Assembly: GCF_003144245.1 (NCBI RefSeq)
Contig: NW_020289977.1
Span: 1,384,611 to 1,448,610, forward strand
Source of the DNA: Jaminaea rosea
Taxonomy: Eukaryota > Basidiomycota > Exobasidiomycetes > Microstromatales
Reading direction: 5' to 3'
Length of the DNA: 64,000 nucleotides
Part shown: in pieces, positions 41,639 to 52,700 of the stretch
How positions within the stretch are numbered: the first letter of the stretch is position 1
Layout of the letters: every line of letters begins with the position of its first letter
Made by a program: the position numbers and the translations under genes
The notes under the pieces: model-generated
Databases searched by the model: none
What the model was told of the DNA's origin: nothing
What the model saw: only the letters and a program-made list of their open reading frames with translations

Positions 41639-43930
41639 ATGGCCCCACCACGCTTCTGGCGCAGCAGGTCGCAGCGATCCGTCGAGTCGGCCCAGCTGAG
41701 CGTGCCCTCGAGCGTGGCAGGTGCATCCGCGTCGACATCCACGTCGACATCGATTGCAGAGCACGCCCAGCACGCGCACACACTTCCACAACCGCAGACC
41801 GCGAGCAACGCCTCATCCGCTCTGACCATCCGTCCAGGCCAGACGACGCCCACGCCCACGCGTCAAGCGCAGACACAGACGCAACAACCGGCTCGCGCCT
41901 CGACGCCGCACCTCATCCTCCTCACCCTCTCCCTGTTAGGAGCCCAACTCGCCTGGTCCCTCGAGCTCTCCTACGGGACCCCCTTTCTCCTCTCCTTGGG
42001 CCTCTCCCCCTCCACCACCTCCCTCGTATGGCTAGCGGGGCCAGTCTCGGGCATGGTGGCTCAGCCCATCGTGGGTCAATTGAGCGATGCATCCCCGCCA
42101 GGAGCGCGATGGCGACGTCGTGGCTGGATGCTGGGGAGTACGGCATGCATCGTTGTGGCGACGCTCAGCCTTGCGTACTGCGAGCCCGTGGCAGAGGCGA
42201 TTGTAGACTTTTTTGCTGTGGGGCTGGGAGATTGGGACCCGCATCGCGTGAGGGCGGCGAGGGATGTGACCAAGGTGCTGGCAGTGGGGGCCTTTTGGTT
42301 GTTGGATTTCGCGCTCAACGCCCTGCAAGCAGCGAGTCGCTCCCTGATCTTGGACAAGGTGGAAGGCAGCGATGTGGATCGAGGCAATGCGTGGATGGGG
42401 AGGATGACGCATGTGTGAGTGCGCGCGGCGTGGGGCGCGGCTCGTAGCAGGCTTGGCACGCTGACATCTTCGCCCCTCGCCACGCGCAGCGGCAACATCC
42501 TCGGGTACACCTGCGGCTTCTTGAACCTCTCGCGCCTCGCGTTCCTCCAGCCCCTCGGCGGAGATCAGTTTCGCAAGTTCGCAGTCATAGCCCTCGTCGG
42601 GCTGGTTCTGTGCGTGGGCATCACCTGCACGTTTGTACACGAGGGCAACCTAGAGGGACACTCAGCGCAAGACCAAGGGCAAGCGCAGCAGCAGCAAGGC
42701 TCTACTTTTTCCTCTTCTGCCCACCCGAAACATACCGGCGACGAGGACTCAGAGCGCAACCGCTCCCCTCTCACCGCGCTGCGCGTCTCCCTCTCCTCCA
42801 TCTGGTCTACCCTCAAGACGCTCCCCCGCCCCATCCGGCGTGTATGCCTCGTACAGCTCTTTGCATTTCAGGGCTGGTTCCCCTTTCTCTTCTACGCGAC
42901 TACCTGGATCGGCACATTCGAGCCGCGCGGGACGGGTCGCACGAGGCGGGAGGAACGAGAGCGACGCGGTACGGAGGGGATGTTGCTGTTCGCCCTGGTC
43001 AGCTTGGTCGCTGGGAGTGCTCTGCCCCTCATCTCGCTCGGGCAAAGGCGCAAGAACACGTCGTACGTGGACAAGATGGTGCGTCGCCTACTCGGAGGAC
43101 GGGGCGGCGTAACATTGCGCACCCTTTGGACTTTCTCGTGCCTCGCCCACTCCCTCCTCTTCCTCCTCCTCACCTTCCCTGCCTCCAACACACGGCACGC
43201 CCTCCTCCTCGTAGCCCTGACGGGTATCCCCTGGGGAATAGCCTCTTGGGTTCCCTTTAGCCTGGTGATGAGCTTCGTACGCGAGGCGGAACGTGGGACC
43301 AGTCCGTACGAGTTTGAGGGGGACGCCTGGGCTGCGGCGCGGCATGGGGCTGGGGGGGAGGAGAGGACGAGGGAGGCGTTGCTGGATTGTGGGGCTTTGC
43401 AAGCGGGGAGTGGAGATGGGCGCACGACGTCGGGGAGCTTTGTGGCGAGGGGAAGCGAGGTGATCCGGCCTGTGGGAGCGGCGGGCAGTCAGGGCGGGGC
43501 GCAGCTGCGCAGGGTGAGTGGGCTGGACCAAGACGCAGCGGGCGAGGATGACGAGGAAGAGCAGGAGCGGGAGCGCGGGGAGCACGCACCACTCCTCGGT
43601 CATGAGAGCCCCAACTACCGCGACGCCATCGACGAGGCGCGCGCAGGCGCAGGCGGGACGATTCTAGGTATCCACAACCTGAGTATCGTCCTTCCCCAAT
43701 TCCTCGTCGCATTTATCGCTTCGATCATCTTTGGGTTCTTCAACGGCGCGGGGGAAGGAGGAGGAGATGGGGGAGGAGGGGATGGGGGAGCCCCCGGTGT
43801 GGTGTGGGTGCTACGTTACGGCGGCTTGGCTATGTTGCTCGCCGCAGGGTGTACGAGGCTGGTTCCGCTGGTCGAGGGGGAGAGGGAGGCACGCGCGCGC
43901 AGTAGAGGGAGGGCGGGTTCATCAGATTGA
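41639..43930 (+). CDS. SLC45 / sucrose-type (GPH) major facilitator transporter
   Basis: Plasma- or vacuolar-membrane sugar/H+ symporter-like protein, 738 aa. Exons are 41639-42414 and 42490-43930 (intron 75 nt). After a Ser/Thr/Gln-rich N-terminus of about 95 residues come membrane segments [20 protein letters not shown] and [20 protein letters not shown]. The cytoplasmic loop [15 protein letters not shown] corresponds to the R-x-GRRR loop of the family. About twelve segments are visible in all. A long acidic insert (about 170 residues, with [20 protein letters not shown]) separates the late segments. The residue block HAPLLGHE contains a dileucine-type sorting motif, suggesting vacuolar targeting. 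Family assignment is fair; substrate is unknown. Confidence 0.82.
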
Positions 43931-44162
43931 TGAGATGTTGGCGTCTCGTGACAAGAAATCATCTTTTGCCATCCATTCCCCTCTGGTCTGCGTGGTGTTT
44001 GGCGGCGCGGGAGGAGAAAAGAAGGAGGCCCGAGCGCAACCAGCGGGCGGAGGGGGACGTCCCGCGCCGCGAAGGGGGCGAGGGGCGGACTGGCTCGACG
44101 GGTGCTCGCACCTTTCCTTTTCTCCACTCGCATACATCCCGGTCCCCCCACTTGACGCCAGC

Positions 44163-45795
44163 ATGGACCAGATCGTCATCCCTCCCGATCTCGATGCTGC
44201 ACCCCCGCCCACGCCAGCGCTCACGCCCAACTCCCTGCCCCCAGCATATCCCTCCTACGCCGTCCTGCTGCGCTCAGCCTTGCATCCACAGCTGCTCATC
44301 CTCTACTCGTACTTTGCCCTCATCGCCTGGCTGCTACGTCGCGTCGTCTTTCGCTCCGTGTTGGCGGAGAGGATTGGGCGAAAGGCTGGATGGGAGACGG
44401 GAACATGGTGCGCGTTGGCTGCTCTCAGTCTGGGGAGTACGTGGACGTAGTGAGTCGCGCCGAGGGCCAGAGAGGATGATGCTGAGCAGAAGGGGGCTGA
44501 CGAATCGCGCGCCCGCACCCAGCATGCTTCGCTACTTTTCCCACTCCTACAACGTATGGCTCTCTGGCGCCCACCTCACGGGTCTGGCCATCCCCTCCCT
44601 TCCCGTCTGCCCGCGCACATCCTCGCTCCTCTCTTCCTGCCACGTCTCCCTCCTCTCCACGCGGTTACAACGCCTCTCCCTCTGGCTCACGCACACCTCC
44701 CTCTTTACCGAGTCCTGGCTGCAAGTCACCTCCCACCCGGCGGCGTGGTGGTGGAGCGCTGAGGTGTGCCTATTCACCGTGGGCGTCTTCACCCTCTTCC
44801 TCTCCGCGCAGCGCACCCGCGTAGGCGTGCCGTACGCGTGGGCATATATGTTGCTGGGCCAGACGGTAGCCATGAGCTTCGCGGCGGCCTTATTCGGCTT
44901 GGCGTTGAGCTTGCGCGAGGTGGGGGAGGGCAGCCTGCTCCAAGTGGCAAGGGCGGGGCGATTCGCCGGGGAGGAGAGGGTAGGGCGCGTGGTGCGCGTT
45001 GAAGTGCAGGAGGATGAGCAAGGCGCAATGGTCGAGACGACGACGCGGCAGTACATCCTGGAATGTCCCTCTACCCACCCAAGCCTCGCATCGCGCCTCA
45101 TTACCTGGGCAGGGGTAGGCCTCGCATCCCTCTGCGTCTGGTCGCGCCCGACGACTCTCCCGCAAGTCCTCTGGATGCACCTCCTCCCGCTCGTCCTCCT
45201 CTTACCGCGCGCTGCGCTCACCGATCGGCTCGAGGCCCTCCTGCACCCACACCCACGCAGCGACGACGCCGAGGGGACGCGCGCCAGTAACGAGCGACTA
45301 CGCGCGCTGTTACGCCCGTCGAACCTGTTTGGCGCTCTGGCCGCGTACAACTTCGTGGCGCGACTGAGGCAGGCGGGCGACGTGGTGAGCCTCGTAGTGC
45401 GGGAGGTCCCCGCATTGCAGCTGCACAGGTACGGGACGATGCGCGTTGTAGGGAAGTTATTGTACCCGACAACGTTCCACTCCCACCCGGCGCAGAGCAG
45501 TATCGGCTCTGACGCCGTCTGTCTGGGCCTAGTCACGCTGGTCTACATCGGGATGGACGCGGTGCGCTCCAATCATCCGCGAACTAGACTGGTCGCAGCC
45601 CTTCTCGCGCTCGCTACCCCGCTCGTTGGGCCGAGTGCGACGCTGAGTGCGTGGTTGGCGGTGAGGGAGCGGGAGGTGGAGGAGGCGGAGTGCAGGGATG
45701 AGGAGAGGTTGAGAAAGGAGGCGGGGCAGGGGGTGGGGTTGGTTGTTGAGGAGGAAGAGCAGCGGGTGGTGCGCGCGAGGGGTAAGACGGAGTAG
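44163..45795 (+). CDS. multi-pass membrane protein, unrecognised
   Basis: Membrane protein of 519 aa with about eight hydrophobic segments, from LLILYSYFALIAWLL to LVAALLALATPLVGPSATLS, and a charged Glu/Arg C-terminal tail. Exons are 44163-44449 and 44523-45795 (intron 73 nt, GTGAGT...CAG, the split codon gives Tyr). A Pro-rich N-terminus of about 35 residues precedes the first segment. I recognise no family signature, transport motif or catalytic block. It follows the transporter in the same direction with a 232-bp gap, which says nothing about function in a eukaryote. Confidence 0.7.
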
Positions 45796-45882
45796 CGTGG
45801 GCGTGGGCGATATGCATGGAATTCTCAAAGCGTGACATGCGTGACATGACGTCCTCTACATCGCGCCGCGTGCGTGCGCGCT

Positions 45883-46443
45883 TCAGATCTTCCAATCCCC
45901 CTCGCTCAAAAACTGCACCACAGTAGTCGTGGCGGTGATCACCAGCCCGATGTACGAAAGGCTCGAAGGCAACCCACCCTGCATCCTCTTTGCCGGGTCT
46001 CCGCTCGCATACCCTACCGTGTACAGGACGCGCCCGACCAGCCAGGTGGCACCGAGGCCCACGGCGAGGCGGGGGTGACGTAGCCCGGAGATGAGGAGGG
46101 TGAGGAGGAAGAGAGGGAGAGTCTCGAGTGTGTTCTGTCGCGGCGTCCAATACGAGAGTTGGGTCAGCTTCTCTCCCTCTCTCTCTCTTCACCCCTGTGC
46201 CGCGCAACGCACCTGATGAGCCCTCTGACAGCAGTTGAACTTGTTCTTCTTCGCATCTACCTTCGCCTCCTTCTCGTCGGCGTACATCTGTGGGTATTTC
46301 ACACCGCTGGCCTTGCGAGCTTTGGAGACTAGGAGACTCTGGAAGATGGTGAGGAAGCATGTGCCCAAAGCTCCAAGGGCTACGTAGCCGTATCCCTGGG
46401 GAAGGGTGAGGTGGAGAGCGGCCGTGGAGAGGTGCGGGGACAT
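45883..46443 (-). CDS. MAPEG-family microsomal glutathione S-transferase (MGST3-like)
   Basis: Small four-helix ER membrane enzyme conjugating or reducing lipid electrophiles and peroxides with glutathione. Exons are 46213-46443 and 45883-46134 (intron 78 nt, donor GTGCGT), giving 160 aa, close to human MGST3 (152). Signature segments: KARKASGVKYPQMYADEKEA, then FNCCQRAHQ joined across the splice to NTLETLPLFLL, and a helix with GRVLYTVGYASGDP. The order RAHQN-x-LE plus GR-x-LY-x-x-GY is typical of the family. It is the last recognisable housekeeping gene before the accessory region on the right. Confidence 0.93.
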
Positions 46444-47116
46444 GGTTGCGAGTGTGAGTGCGGTGTAATAGCGAGGAGGGAAGGAACGAAGTGAAGTACT
46501 GTTTTGAGGAGATTAAGAAGCCCGCGCCTCGGCATACACGGCTGACGTGGAGACAGCCCAGCCGCCCGGCCGCCCGGCTGAGCGGAAGATTCGTCATACA
46601 TAAGGCGCCGGTCCAAGGGCCGAGAAGGCAAGGCGAACCTCGGGCTCAGCCAGCAGCGAGAGAATTCAAGACGAGGAGCAAGGGTCCAAGCGATGTAAGC
46701 GAGCAAGTCGACGCATGTCGACGAGAGAGATGCAAGCGACTCGGAACTCGACTCGGCGCAGAAGGGAGTAGCGCGTTTTTTCTCGCTCTTCTTTTTCTCC
46801 TCTTCCTTCTCTTCTCGCTGCGAGGCCGGGGAGGGGAAAGGCTATTGATGAGCGATACTTCTGAGACCGAGAGGCAGCGGAGAAGTGGGAAGATGAGGCC
46901 AAGTACAGCGTTCGAATGAGTCGAGACGCCCAGGAGGGAGGAGTCGGATCGACTGAGGGAAGGAGAGGTGAAGGGGGGGAGCCGAAGGCTCCCCTTTCCT
47001 TTGAGGTATGCAGAGGGATGGCTTTTTCTTTTCTTCTGGGGCCAGAAGCAGCGTCGGCCAGCTCTTCATCACGAGCTCAGCATCGGCCACACTCTCGTAC
47101 AAAGCTTTGTTTCACT
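46444..47116. other. start of gene-poor accessory region
   Basis: No convincing gene. The open frames are Arg/Ser-rich and overlap. The region passes directly into the degenerate repeat array at 47117. Confidence 0.45.
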
Positions 47117-47430
47117 CTCTGGTCAGGAAAGATCGCGTTGCGTTGCTTCTGAAGCTGATTGGCTCTCTTTCTGGTTGGGGAAGGCGGGGAAAATTTCGCT
47201 TCTGGGTCAGGAAAGGGCGGGCGTCGTTCTCTTTTTGGAATGAAAAGGTTGAGCTCACGCGCTCTGGTTGGGAAAGGGCATGTCTCGCTTTCTGGTCAGG
47301 AAAGTAGCGTCCCGCTTTGGTTTGGAAAGGGAGCTGACCGCGTTCTGGTCAGGAAAGGGAGCCTGCTGTGTGAAATAGCTTTCTGCTCTGGAAAGCTTTT
47401 CTTCTAGCTTTGCTTTTCTGGCCAGGAAAG
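47117..47430 (+). repeat. degenerate tandem array of a TCTGGTCAGGAAAG motif
   Basis: About nine copies of the core TTCTGGTCAGGAAAG, with variants (GGTTGGGAAAG, GGCCAGGAAAG, GGTTTGGAAAGG), spaced about 25-50 nt; the three copies from about 47262 to 47318 keep a 28-nt period. It differs in base composition from the flanking GC-rich DNA, with more T and A. Confidence 0.8.
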
Positions 47431-47703
47431 TGCTCCTTTGTAGCTTTGAGTTCGTCTCTCTATTTTCCAATCTACAAAGGGCGTCACCTCGCCTCTTACT
47501 TGAGATGCTGTTGAGCTGAATGGGTGAGTTGCAGATCAAGGAAGGGCAAGCGGCTGCTGCTGGTGTACGTACGCGCCCGCGTCTACTACCTCTGCTTCTT
47601 CACGAGATGAGAAGAAAGGTCTTGAGCGTGGGGATGTTGGGAAGCGCTTGAATAATGTCGAGAGCGTGGTGATCATGCATGTAATTTGGGTGCTAGATGT
47701 AGT

Positions 47704-49089
47704 CTATCTGCGCTTCGTGGCTTCAGATCCTGCGCGCCGAGCTGCCCTCCCCCCNNNNNNNNNNNNNNNNNNNNNNNNNNNNNNNNNNNNNNNNCCCACC
47801 CCCTGCTGCCTCCACCCTCCCTGAGGTTGCTGGCTGCCCTCCGCCCTCCCATCACCCCCATCTTGATGCCTCGCCACTTGCTGGCGACATTGGCTATCAT
47901 GGTTGCTGAGGCGGGTGCGCAGTGCCAACGCCTCTCGCCTCTCCGCCTCCTCCACGAGCTCTGCCTCCTCTCGACGCCTCTTGTTGCGCTCTGTGGTCGA
48001 TTCAAAGGACTCGGACGCCCGCTTCTTGCCCTTGGCCTGAATCGGCTCCCACTCTTTGCGCTCCCAAAGCTTGTAGGCCTCCTTTGCTGCAGCAGCACGA
48101 GTAGCGCAGTACACGGCGTACTCCATCGCTTCCTTGGCGTGCTACCTCGTGCGAGGGGTGAAGGGGGGGCTCAACTCGTTGAGGCAGCTTACGAGGCAGA
48201 CCATCAAGTCCAAGCTTCTTGGCCGGGTGCTTGTAGGCTTGGCCATCAAAGCTTCGGAAGTACCGCTTGGGGACCAGAGGCTCACAAGTAGACCCGATTG
48301 GATTGCGATCTAGGCCGTGGTGGACGTGCAAGTGGTCAAGGAATTCGTCGATGAACTTGACCGAGACTGTTACGAATGTCACAAGAGACTGAAGATCAGC
48401 TTACTGTGCGAGAGTGTGCGAGCACCAGCTTCTTCGCAGTATTACTCACCTCGGCCACCACAGCCGCAGAATGCCTTGCCCTTGACACACGCCTGGCACG
48501 AGTCGAACGCATCTCCGCGCCAGAGGCACGGCTGCTGCTTCGCCTCGCAACGGGCGCAGCCGCGAGCAAAGGCAAGATCGCCATCGACAGTCTCATAGAG
48601 GATATTCGCCCTTGCCTCACACCGCCACGAGTCGTCAGCCACGTTGAGGCGGGCCCAGCGGATGATGGGCCAGTCCTTTTTCGCAGCTGTGTTGAGGAGC
48701 CACTGAGGCAGGTCGTATGTGATGCCTGCCGCATTGATATCCCAGAGGGCCATTGCTGGGTTCAATAGTTGCAGCATACGTGTCTGCCATAGCTTCTCGG
48801 GGCGACTTTTGGCGATGAGCATGAGCTTGCGGGCGTCATCGGGGGGAGGATTGGCGACTACGATGACGGGCGGGGCCAATTGTCGCACTTGATCACCTCC
48901 ATCTTCACCCTCGACAGGATTGTTGATGCCGAATGAATCTTCGACATCGTCATCGCTGTCTTCTTGGTCGTGGTGGTGGCCCTGATGATCACCAGCGGTT
49001 GCGAAGGAGGCGGAGCGAGAAGCCGATGCGTGCGATTCAGTGCGGTCGAGCGGCCTGCTTGCCGTTGACTGCGTGCGCTCAAGAGGCAT
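47704..49089 (-). CDS. atypical Zn2Cys6-like protein with coiled-coil tail, 3' part interrupted by assembly gap
   Basis: Unrecognised protein. Exon 1 is 48450-49089 (ATG at 49087-49089), exon 2 48193-48366 and exon 3 from about 48128 downward into the gap. Introns are 83 and 64 nt; the second acceptor (GGAAG) is weak but is the only one that keeps the frame. An acidic N-terminus is followed by C178-x2-C181-x6-C188-x9-C198-x2-C201-x6-C208, the spacing of a binuclear zinc cluster, again without the usual basic spacer. Exon 2 encodes VSVKFIDEFLDHLHVHHGL. Exon 3 begins a charged coiled coil (TTERNKRRREEAELVEEAER). A run of 40 N at 47755-47794 hides the end, so the stop at 47704 is only nominal. 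It is related in architecture to the gene at 56336-57790. Confidence 0.62.
47755..47794. other. assembly gap of 40 N
   Basis: Forty unknown bases within the last exon of the zinc-cluster gene, flanked by C-rich sequence. The true missing length is unknown. Confidence 1.
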
Positions 49090-50814
49090 GCTTGTTGAGG
49101 TCTGGCTCGGCTGGACTAGCCTGCGCTATGACCCCTTCTTTGCCCCTATCTGGTCTCTTGAGCTCGAGTCTGTATCTCCTTCAGCTGATCCATCACTTTG
49201 AATCGACGTGCTTCACGTCACACTGGGCGTGGTAGGCGTAGCTAGTTTGTCCAAGTTCTCGGGGATGAGAGGTGGGAGTGAGTGCAGGCGATGCTTGAGC
49301 AAGGAGCATGACTGTGCACGGAGCGAAGACAGCAGGATGGCCCTACGTCAGATCGATGCTGGCCCAAGTCAAGGGATTACGGCACTCACTGTTGCTACGA
49401 AGGCGTGGGCAGAAGTCTTGCAGCGACTCGCTGCCTGGTTCGAGTGTGGATGGATGTAGGTCCGGTCGTGGGTGGTGAGCTGAATTGAGGTTGGTGCTGG
49501 TTCAAGTTGCAGCGAGGGTGGGACTGCGGGGCTGGGTATTTATAATTTCAGTCGAGGGAGAGGCGTCGACATGAAAGTACTCCGAGCGAGCTGTGGGTTG
49601 CAGGACGGCAGGAGGGTAAGGTGATTGCGGGCCGTGTGATTGGTTGCGGGACAAAGAGAGCGACGGCGAGGCGGGCGGCACGGCGGGGCGGGCGGGGCGG
49701 GCAGTGCGGGCGAGACAGGCGGGACAGGCGAAGCGACGAAGCGACTCGAGACGGATGATTAGACGGCTTTCTCCATCTTTACCCTCACCTTGATTTACCC
49801 TCGTACCGTGATCCTATTCGCAAGCCCGTCGTCCTCCGCACTTTCATCATCATCATCCCCATCGAGCAATCAGACTTCGGGCCGAACGGCGCGCAGAGCG
49901 CGAGCGAGCAAACGCCCACCGATCGCTGTGGCCCGCAAAACCAATCATCGCACTCGTCGTCCCGCACTCTCGCTCGACGCCCGCAAAACCAATCATCAAG
50001 CTCATCGCCCGCACTTCTGCGGCCCAGCCAATCACAACCTCCGCCTCACGACCTGCGCCTCACGACCTCCGCCACACAACGGCAATCACGTTGACGCTCG
50101 CACCCATTGATCCGCTCAGACTCGATACGTCACGCGGCGCCAAGAGATCACAGCTGCTCTGCTCGGCGCTCTTCCTCTCGCTCATCTAATCACGCCTGAC
50201 TCGTACGGCTAGGCAAGTTGCGGCAAGGCAGACAATCCTTTGTTCCATTCCAGCAGTCTTTGCACGGCAATTTCTTTCTTCGACTCGCTCGTCCCTGCAC
50301 CCCTACTCGATCAGCTCCCTTCGTGTGGACGTCTCGGGGTGGACCAACCATTCGCCAGTCCAACCTAGCCTCGCCACCTCGTCTCATCACCTCGCCTCGC
50401 CACCTCGCCCGCCGAGAGCTTCATATCCCAAGTCGCACGCGCACTCCAACGCTCAGCCACCGTCAACCCGGAGCTTCGTCCGTTGATCCACGGCCACGGC
50501 CAAGACGCAACGCGCACAGTGAGTAGAGTGGCGCTCGCGTAGCTGAGGTAGCCTCGACCTGACTTGTTCTTCTTGTCTCTCGCTCAGGCATCCACTACTC
50601 CGCCTCGCAATGGCACCTGATTGCCGAGAGCTTGTGCAAGCTACGCATCACCGTGACTCCAAGTGCAGCCACGACTACGCCGCGCTGAGACACCTATTCG
50701 CAGTACCAAGCGGAAGTGATGTGGAAAGCCTTGAGTCGTATTCGCCATAAGGGACTGCCTGGCGCAACCTTATGACTCTCTGACCGGGCTGTCGTCAGAG
50801 TCATCGATCAGAAG
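49090..50814. other. gene-poor stretch with partial repeats
   Basis: 1.7 kb with no complete gene. It includes a possible remnant of a zinc-cluster gene on the + strand at 49283-49315 (C-x2-C-x6-C), two copies of CCGCAAAACCAATCATC near 49931 and 49981, CACGACCT repeats near 50045-50070, and the first copy of a 25-nt direct repeat (50106-50130) whose second copy is at 52085. Confidence 0.5.
50106..50130 (+). repeat. direct repeat, copy 1
   Basis: Twenty-five bases beginning ATTGATCCGCTCAGAC are identical to 52085-52109; the 60 bases upstream are also similar but diverged. Confidence 0.85.
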
Positions 50815-52438
50815 ATGGAAGACTCATCTTCTTCTCTCTCAGCCAGCCAGCTCAACCACTCTGGCTCTTCCCTCTCTCCTCTCGCCTCTTCATCCGGCCT
50901 CGCAGGCTCAATGAAACGCCTGACCCCACCCTCATCCCCGCCAACTCGCCTGCCTTACCTCAGCGACGGGCATCATGTGGTGGCCATCTAGAAGAACGAC
51001 ACGCTGCAGCTGGACTCAATTTGGGGCACAGACTTCCAATCCTTCTCTCACACGGTCCACGCGAGCTCCGGTCGGCATGCAATTGATCTCTCTCTCTCTC
51101 ACGGAGAGGCCGGGATGGGCCCTGCAATGCTGGACGGAGGTCAGGAAAAGCGGCCGATCCCTACCGGACGAGGTCATCGCCGTCTCCGTCGTCGCTGGAG
51201 AACAAGAGACATTCGATCAGCTCAATGGCAGCTCTCTGGTGCGAATGGGAGGCGAGCGTCGGGGCGTATGGCTCTTATTCAGCCCTATGCCTCTCCACAG
51301 CGGCGCCGTCTTCCCCTCCTCGCCTGTCCTGCAATCGGCACCTCTGCGATTACGTCGACAGCAAGTCTCCCGCTCGGCAAGTACTTCCGCCGCTGCATCC
51401 GGTGCATCGTCTTCGATGCCACCTCCTCCGCCGCGCCCTCTTCCAAACCGCAACCCATCTCAGCCAAGAGGAGTAGGGCGCGTCAGTACCGCTGGTTCAC
51501 CGGGCCCCATCATAGGAGGCCTGAACATGCTGGGACTAAGCGACGTGGCTAGCAGCGCGGGGCCGAGCATCACACCACCGCAGGCATCGACCGAAGTCGG
51601 ACATGGTGCCGTCGCTGTCGAGGCTGCGACAAGAAGCACCCGGCGTCTCAGCCACGCATTTTCTTCCTCTATTGGCAGCGAGACTTCCGAAGGTCTCAAC
51701 GACAGGGCTTCTTTCCTTGTTGAAAACTCTTCGCTCGAACGCGCCACTGATGCTTCGCTCGACGGCTCCCCGACCAAGGCAGCACAGGGGCTAAGGGTTC
51801 AGAGCAGAAGCCCGATAAAGAGGCGAAGGGGCCATTGCCGAGCAAACGTTGAAGGCGATGGCCTCTCTTTGCCCGCAGACGCAGAAGGACTCGCCGCCTT
51901 GAAGGCGTCTGCGCACGCTGCAAAGACTGCCAAGAAGGAGACGGCCAAGGGGAAAAAAAGTCGCAGCAAGCGCACATCGATCGTTGTGGCCTGCACTCTC
52001 AATCTCGCCGCCCGCCCTCCTGCAGCCCAACAAATCACGACCTCAACTACAACCACCATGGCATCCTCGTTGGCGCTTGCACACATTGATCCGCTCAGAC
52101 TCGATACGTACGGCCCGCGAGAGCAGACTTGCTGTCGTGTAGCTGCCGCGAGGAGCGACAAGGCGACCATGGGCAAAGGGCAGACGGCGGACGTCGTAAT
52201 CATGCGCTTGCACACAATGAGTCCGGCTCATCCCCACCCACGCCAGCTCGTCTTCGGCCAGTCTCTTCCAGTACATATCATTGGCTTTCGCAGTTCGCTT
52301 TCGCTGCTGTCCACGCTACGTTCAGACTTTTCTCTCCAACTCCCTGCATCGACACTCGTACAAAAACAACATGCTACATGTTATTCGCCTGCGCCAGCCC
52401 TTGGGCCCCGTCATGTACTACCTCTTCGTTCCTCTTGA
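50815..52438 (+). pseudogene. probable broken gene of unknown function
   Basis: A frame starting at the ATG at 50815 (MEDSSSSLSASQLNHSG) reads as protein for 58 codons, meets TAG at 50989-50991, then continues as protein-like sequence (KNDTLQLDSIWGTDFQSFSH). At a CT dinucleotide run near 51085-51100 the protein-like signal moves to another frame, which stays open to 52438 and reads CWTEVRKSGRSLPDEVIAV, then a Ser/Pro-rich part and a basic region (KKSRSKR). One stop plus one frameshift at a slippage-prone run suggests decay, or sequencing error. An alternative is an intron removing the stop, but I find no good donor and acceptor pair. The 3' boundary is uncertain because the frame runs into the next gene's promoter. 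No family is recognised. Confidence 0.45.
52085..52109 (+). repeat. direct repeat, copy 2
   Basis: Identical over 25 bases to 50106-50130; it lies 262 bases upstream of the small gene at 52371. Confidence 0.85.
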
Positions 52439-52700
52439 CCTCACGCTGATCAACAGCGAAGCCGACAGCTTTAGCGGAGAGGTCATCGTTGCGACCAACG
52501 ACGACTCTGTCACCAACGAGCACTTGTTTACCTCGGTCACGCCTCCCATCTGGGGTGAGCCTGGCCAAGATGTGATCAACATCGGATATCAAGGTCTCGC
52601 CTTTAGCTTTCACGCACCAATCCTGGCTCCCTCTCAGCCAGTGCAGCGCTTCACGATGACTATCTCGCGCAGGGTCGGTGCGGAGCATCACTACAATTGA
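52371..52700 (+). CDS. small protein equal to the N-terminal domain of the 59073 protein
   Basis: Single-exon protein of 109 aa, ATG at 52371. It aligns along its length with the first 105 residues of the 1143-aa protein at 59073: shared blocks are YLFVP near the start, DSF-x-x-EV, G-x-P-x-DV, Y-x-G and RFTM-x-I-x-RR near the end. Alternating hydrophobic residues suggest a beta-rich fold. No known family is recognised. It is either a stand-alone domain protein or a truncated copy of the larger gene. No cysteines, signal peptide or membrane segment are seen. Confidence 0.65.
   Translation: MLHVIRLRQPLGPVMYYLFVPLDLTLINSEADSFSGEVIVATNDDSVTNEHLFTSVTPPIWGEPGQDVINIGYQGLAFSFHAPILAPSQPVQRFTMTISRRVGAEHHYN

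Noticed and set aside
46458-46919. 153-codon open frame after the MAPEG gene
   Set aside because: It covers the MAPEG promoter; Arg-rich start and Leu/Phe run come from simple repeats rather than a conserved protein.
47117-47430. Spaced repeats resembling a CRISPR array
   Set aside because: Copies are imperfect, spacing is irregular, spacers are not unique-length, and the genome is eukaryotic.
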